NCBI RefSeq assembly: GCF_024347435.1
Contig: NZ_AP025480.1
Span: 3,100,001-3,164,000, forward strand
Length of the DNA stretch: 64,000 bases
DNA from: Vibrio cyclitrophicus
GTDB taxonomy: Bacteria; Pseudomonadota; Gammaproteobacteria; Enterobacterales; Vibrionaceae
Reading direction: 5' to 3'
Part shown: piece after piece, positions 63,172-64,000 of the stretch
Layout of the letters: each line of letters opens with the position of its first letter
Position numbering within the stretch: position 1 is the first letter of the stretch
The notes under the pieces: model-generated
Database searches by the model: none
Seen by the model: only the letters and a program-made list of their open reading frames with translations
Told to the model about the DNA's origin: nothing
Translations under genes and position numbers: made by a program

Positions 63172-64000
63172 TCAGGCAAACAACTCAGACGGATCCATGT
63201 TAAAAAACGGATTGTCAAAATAAGACGCCCCCACTCTTTTCTTTAAACGCTCCTGCATTTGTTTCACCGTTTTGATCTCTTGGGATTGGGCGAGGAGCTC
63301 TTGTGACTCTTTTTTTAAATGCTCGCGATACTCTCTTAACCCTTTCTGACGGGATGCTTTATTCCCTCCACCAAACCGTTGCCAAATGATATTTTTGATG
63401 TCACCACCATGCTTGAGATCTTGATAATCTAGATTTAATTGCTCAATTTTTTCCGTCAGCGTCATCTTCAAGCGTTCAAGCATATCTTCATCCATCACCA
63501 TCTCATGATCAGGAAGATGCTGCTGAGCCAACATAAACAAGGCCACCACATCTTTGTCTTTCTTTGCTTGTGACAGTTGCTGCATAAGCGCGCTTTTCTC
63601 TGACTTCCTCTCTTCGTCCGTTTCTTTATCTGGGTGTAATTGTTTGGCTAACTGGCGATACAGCTTGGTTATTTGTTTATCACTGTAAAGCGCATCGCTC
63701 GCTTGATGATGTGACGGCTCGAAGTGATTGTCGTCATTGGCTTGAGAGAAAAAGTCTTCGCCTCCCCAGTCAATGTCGTCTTCTGCTGCGTGTTCTTCTT
63801 GGCTTTTTTCAGCCATCACGCTTTGCAGGTAATCGTGAAATTTCTGAGGATCCTTCACCATCGCCATTAATTCGTCATCACTGATATCAAGCTCATAGCC
63901 CAGCATCATAAACATCTCTTCGCGAAAGGCCTCAATTTGGTCCTCCGTCATCACGTCTACATCGGCTTTATTTGATGGCAGTGCCAAAAGGGCTTGGTTG
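63172..64000 (-). CDS. J-domain protein (5' end beyond the window)
   Basis: At least 271 residues; the frame is still open at the right edge, so the start may lie outside. An acidic N-terminal part (EAFREEMFMMLGYELDISDDELMAMV) precedes a J-domain-like helix pair with the HPD motif (LYRQLAKQLHPDKETDEER) and a basic helical tail (KEKIEQLNLDYQDL, FGGGNKASRQKGLREYREHLKK). J-domain proteins stimulate DnaK ATPase and choose its clients. The J-domain lies in the middle, unlike DnaJ itself. A decayed copy lies at 60380 and a relic of its last codons at 25241. Confidence 0.85.
   Translation of the reverse strand, partial: NQALLALPSNKADVDVMTEDQIEAFREEMFMMLGYELDISDDELMAMVKDPQKFHDYLQSVMAEKSQEEHAAEDDIDWGGEDFFSQANDDNHFEPSHHQASDALYSDKQITKLYRQLAKQLHPDKETDEERKSEKSALMQQLSQAKKDKDVVALFMLAQQHLPDHEMVMDEDMLERLKMTLTEKIEQLNLDYQDLKHGGDIKNIIWQRFGGGNKASRQKGLREYREHLKKESQELLAQSQEIKTVKQMQERLKKRVGASYFDNPFFNMDPSELFA

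Overview
The window looks like chromosomal DNA of a marine gammaproteobacterium, most likely Vibrionaceae. The signs are a dense set of PAS/GGDEF/EAL and methyl-accepting sensory proteins, a metzincin-type protease with a GlyGly-CTERM tail (the rhombosortase substrate signal common in Vibrio and Shewanella), thrombospondin type 3 lipoproteins, an NADP-type glutamate dehydrogenase, and IS200/IS605 elements. No rRNA, tRNA or CRISPR array was seen. All assignments come from reading sequence and motifs; no database search was run.

Region by region. 1-12 kb is a signalling and housekeeping block: a partial diguanylate cyclase, a PAS-GGDEF protein, an orphan HTH regulator whose 3' end abuts a solo IS-end remnant, two PAS chemoreceptors, a membrane EAL protein, gdhA, and a degenerate EAL protein with CBS domains. 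12-22 kb holds a secreted protein and a TSP3 lipoprotein, a complete IS200/IS605 element (tnpA plus tnpB), an alkylsulfatase with a small exported partner, and the GlyGly-CTERM protease. 22-31 kb is accessory DNA: antitoxin-like genes lacking obvious toxins, a Fic protein with palindromic operators, a DUF1778/GNAT toxin-antitoxin pair, a tnpB-only element, and a duplicated tiny membrane-protein gene.

31.8-52.7 kb is the centre of interest: eleven genes on the minus strand, mostly overlapping or abutting. In transcription order they are: a predicted nuclease-like plus glycine-zipper membrane protein; a Ycf46-like AAA+ ATPase with LRV-like repeats and a biotinyl/lipoyl-like C-terminus; a CARF-like Csx/NE0113 protein; two VWA proteins; a PP2C phosphatase; a Ser/Thr kinase with a zinc ribbon; a 1200-residue SF1 UPF1/DNA2-type helicase; a 677-residue protein with a HEPN-like Rx4H motif; a coiled-coil McrB-type AAA+ protein; and a 1225-residue DUF2357-like protein. 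The VWA/PP2C/kinase set matches the TerY-P phosphorylation triad known from comparative genomics of Ter systems. Joining it to a nucleotide-sensing CARF-like protein, a McrB/DUF2357 pair, a helicase and candidate effectors suggests a large anti-phage or stress-response machine. In that model the CARF-like protein and AAA+ ATPases sense, the kinase and phosphatase set the threshold, and the helicase, McrB, HEPN-like and membrane proteins act on nucleic acid or the membrane.

53.2-55.4 kb carries a second, smaller candidate conflict module built around a caspase/CHAT-like peptidase, with a frameshifted upstream gene that has an excellent ribosome binding site. From 55.5 kb to the end are a 1394-residue surface lipoprotein, a small membrane protein, a J-domain protein gene with a decayed partial copy, and an intact PAS-GGDEF-EAL protein.
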